From Pinguiococcus pyrenoidosus (lineage: Eukaryota > Sar > Pinguiophyceae > Pinguiochrysidales > Pinguiochrysidaceae), in NCBI GenBank assembly GCA_019677205.1, contig JAAMXY010000283.1:1-53426 (forward strand): 53,426 bases of DNA, in the 5' to 3' direction. Below the pieces are notes generated by a model, which was given only the letters and a program-made list of their open reading frames with translations, had not been told where the DNA came from and did not search any database. Made by a program: the position numbers and the translations under genes. Each line of letters opens with the position of its first letter. Within the stretch, counting starts at the first letter, position 1. Below are positions 52,900 to 53,426 of the stretch, piece by piece.

Positions 52900-53426
52900 T
52901 CAGGAGGTGGCGACGAGGACGTTCCAGAAGGCTTCGAAGCTCCGGTTCCAAGCCTCAGAGGTCCCGTCGGTGATCTCCAGGTGGTCGGCGCCCTCGATCT
53001 CGATGAATGCGTGTGCGCCGGAGAACTCGTCACGCTGCTCGACAAGCTTGGAGTAGAACTGCCGCACCAGCATCGGGGGGACGTCCTGCGGAAGAGAAGA
53101 CGGCTGAGCGCCCTTCCACAGAGCAGCAGGTCACGCCTTGCGACGACCCACCGTGTCCTCTGAAGCGGCCACCACCACAGCCGGCGCTAGCATTGGCAAG
53201 AGACTCACTGGCGACGCCGCGTCAAGCTTCGCAGACGCTGTCGGCGACTCGGCTGGCGTTGCTTCCACCGCCTCTCCCAGGTAGTTCTGCAGAAGAGCCA
53301 CCAACGTCGCGTCAAGAAGAAGTTAGGGAAGGAAGGAAGAAGCGGGACGAGCAATGCAGATGGAGGGGGGCGGACTTGCCTGAATGGCCCCGCCTTCCTC
53401 GCCCAGATTCATCTCCCATCCCGCCA
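52900..53426 (-). CDS. 3' part of a putative alpha/beta hydrolase, 5'-partial at the window edge
   Basis: Three exons are visible (53426-53380 and beyond, 53286-53152, 53085-52900), giving the last 121 codons in phase. The upstream part is outside the window. The sequence PAVVVAASEDTDVPPMLVRQ followed by EIEGADHLEIT resembles the acid-to-His end of alpha/beta hydrolases: Asp in SEDTDVP and His in GADHLEIT. An Ala/Pro/Ser-rich linker (AVEATPAESPTASA) precedes it. The first visible intron (53287-53379) has the donor CAG|GCAAGT and is therefore GC-AG; no GT donor keeps the frame. The second donor is GTGGGT. I cannot name the subfamily from the fragment. Confidence 0.65.

Overview
This is nuclear DNA of a GC-rich, gene-dense microbial eukaryote. 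Most genes are split by short spliceosomal introns: I could place 47, of 60 to 211 bases, with GT-AG ends except one GC-AG. The set is ordinary eukaryotic housekeeping: nuclear 5'-3' exonuclease, ER membrane complex subunit 1, actin-interacting protein 1, GID/CTLH E3 subunit, SNF2 ATPase. An IFT38/CLUAP1 gene implies a flagellated stage. One alpha/beta hydrolase (51341-52835) begins with a signal peptide followed by a Phe (ALA|FQP) and an Arg/Ser-rich stretch, the form of bipartite plastid-targeting leader used in algae with complex red plastids. With a probably mitochondrial ATP-type PEPCK, this points to a flagellated alga with a secondary red plastid (ochrophyte, haptophyte or cryptophyte). 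That placement is inference.

Layout, left to right: hypothetical zinc-binding/coiled-coil protein (+); XRN2 (-); BRUTUS-like hemerythrin/CHY/RING ligase (+); PEPCK (-); AIP1 (+); RMND5/GID2 (-); RCC1-BTB-BTB protein (+); two tandem paralogues for small secreted proteins (-, -); IFT38 (+); aspartoacylase (-); large multi-pass membrane LRR protein (+); GT34-type glycosyltransferase (+); SNF2 ATPase with zinc fingers (-); Kir-type potassium channel (+); EMC1 (-); duplicated Tudor/chromo-barrel-like protein (+); plastid-type alpha/beta hydrolase (+); and the 3' end of another hydrolase (-) running off the right edge.

Neighbouring genes alternate strand almost strictly (15 of 18 adjacent pairs), so most promoters are shared head-to-head regions and most 3' ends are convergent. 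There are no operons and the neighbours do not form one pathway. Several genes fall under broad themes: protein turnover (BRUTUS-like, RMND5), RNA and chromatin (XRN2, SNF2, Tudor-like), and membrane or secretory functions (EMC1, GT34, Kir, LRR protein, secreted pair).

The least familiar items are the secreted four-cysteine tandem pair with different intron positions, the roughly 1,620-residue membrane-LRR protein, the Kir channel with an insertion of about 225 residues, and the small protein carrying a duplicated barrel-like domain. No rRNA, tRNA, CRISPR array or intact transposon was seen. There are two assembly gaps, 71 N at 16828-16898 and 3 N at 17588-17590. Exon boundaries were placed by hand from splice signals, reading phase and family resemblance; no searches were run.
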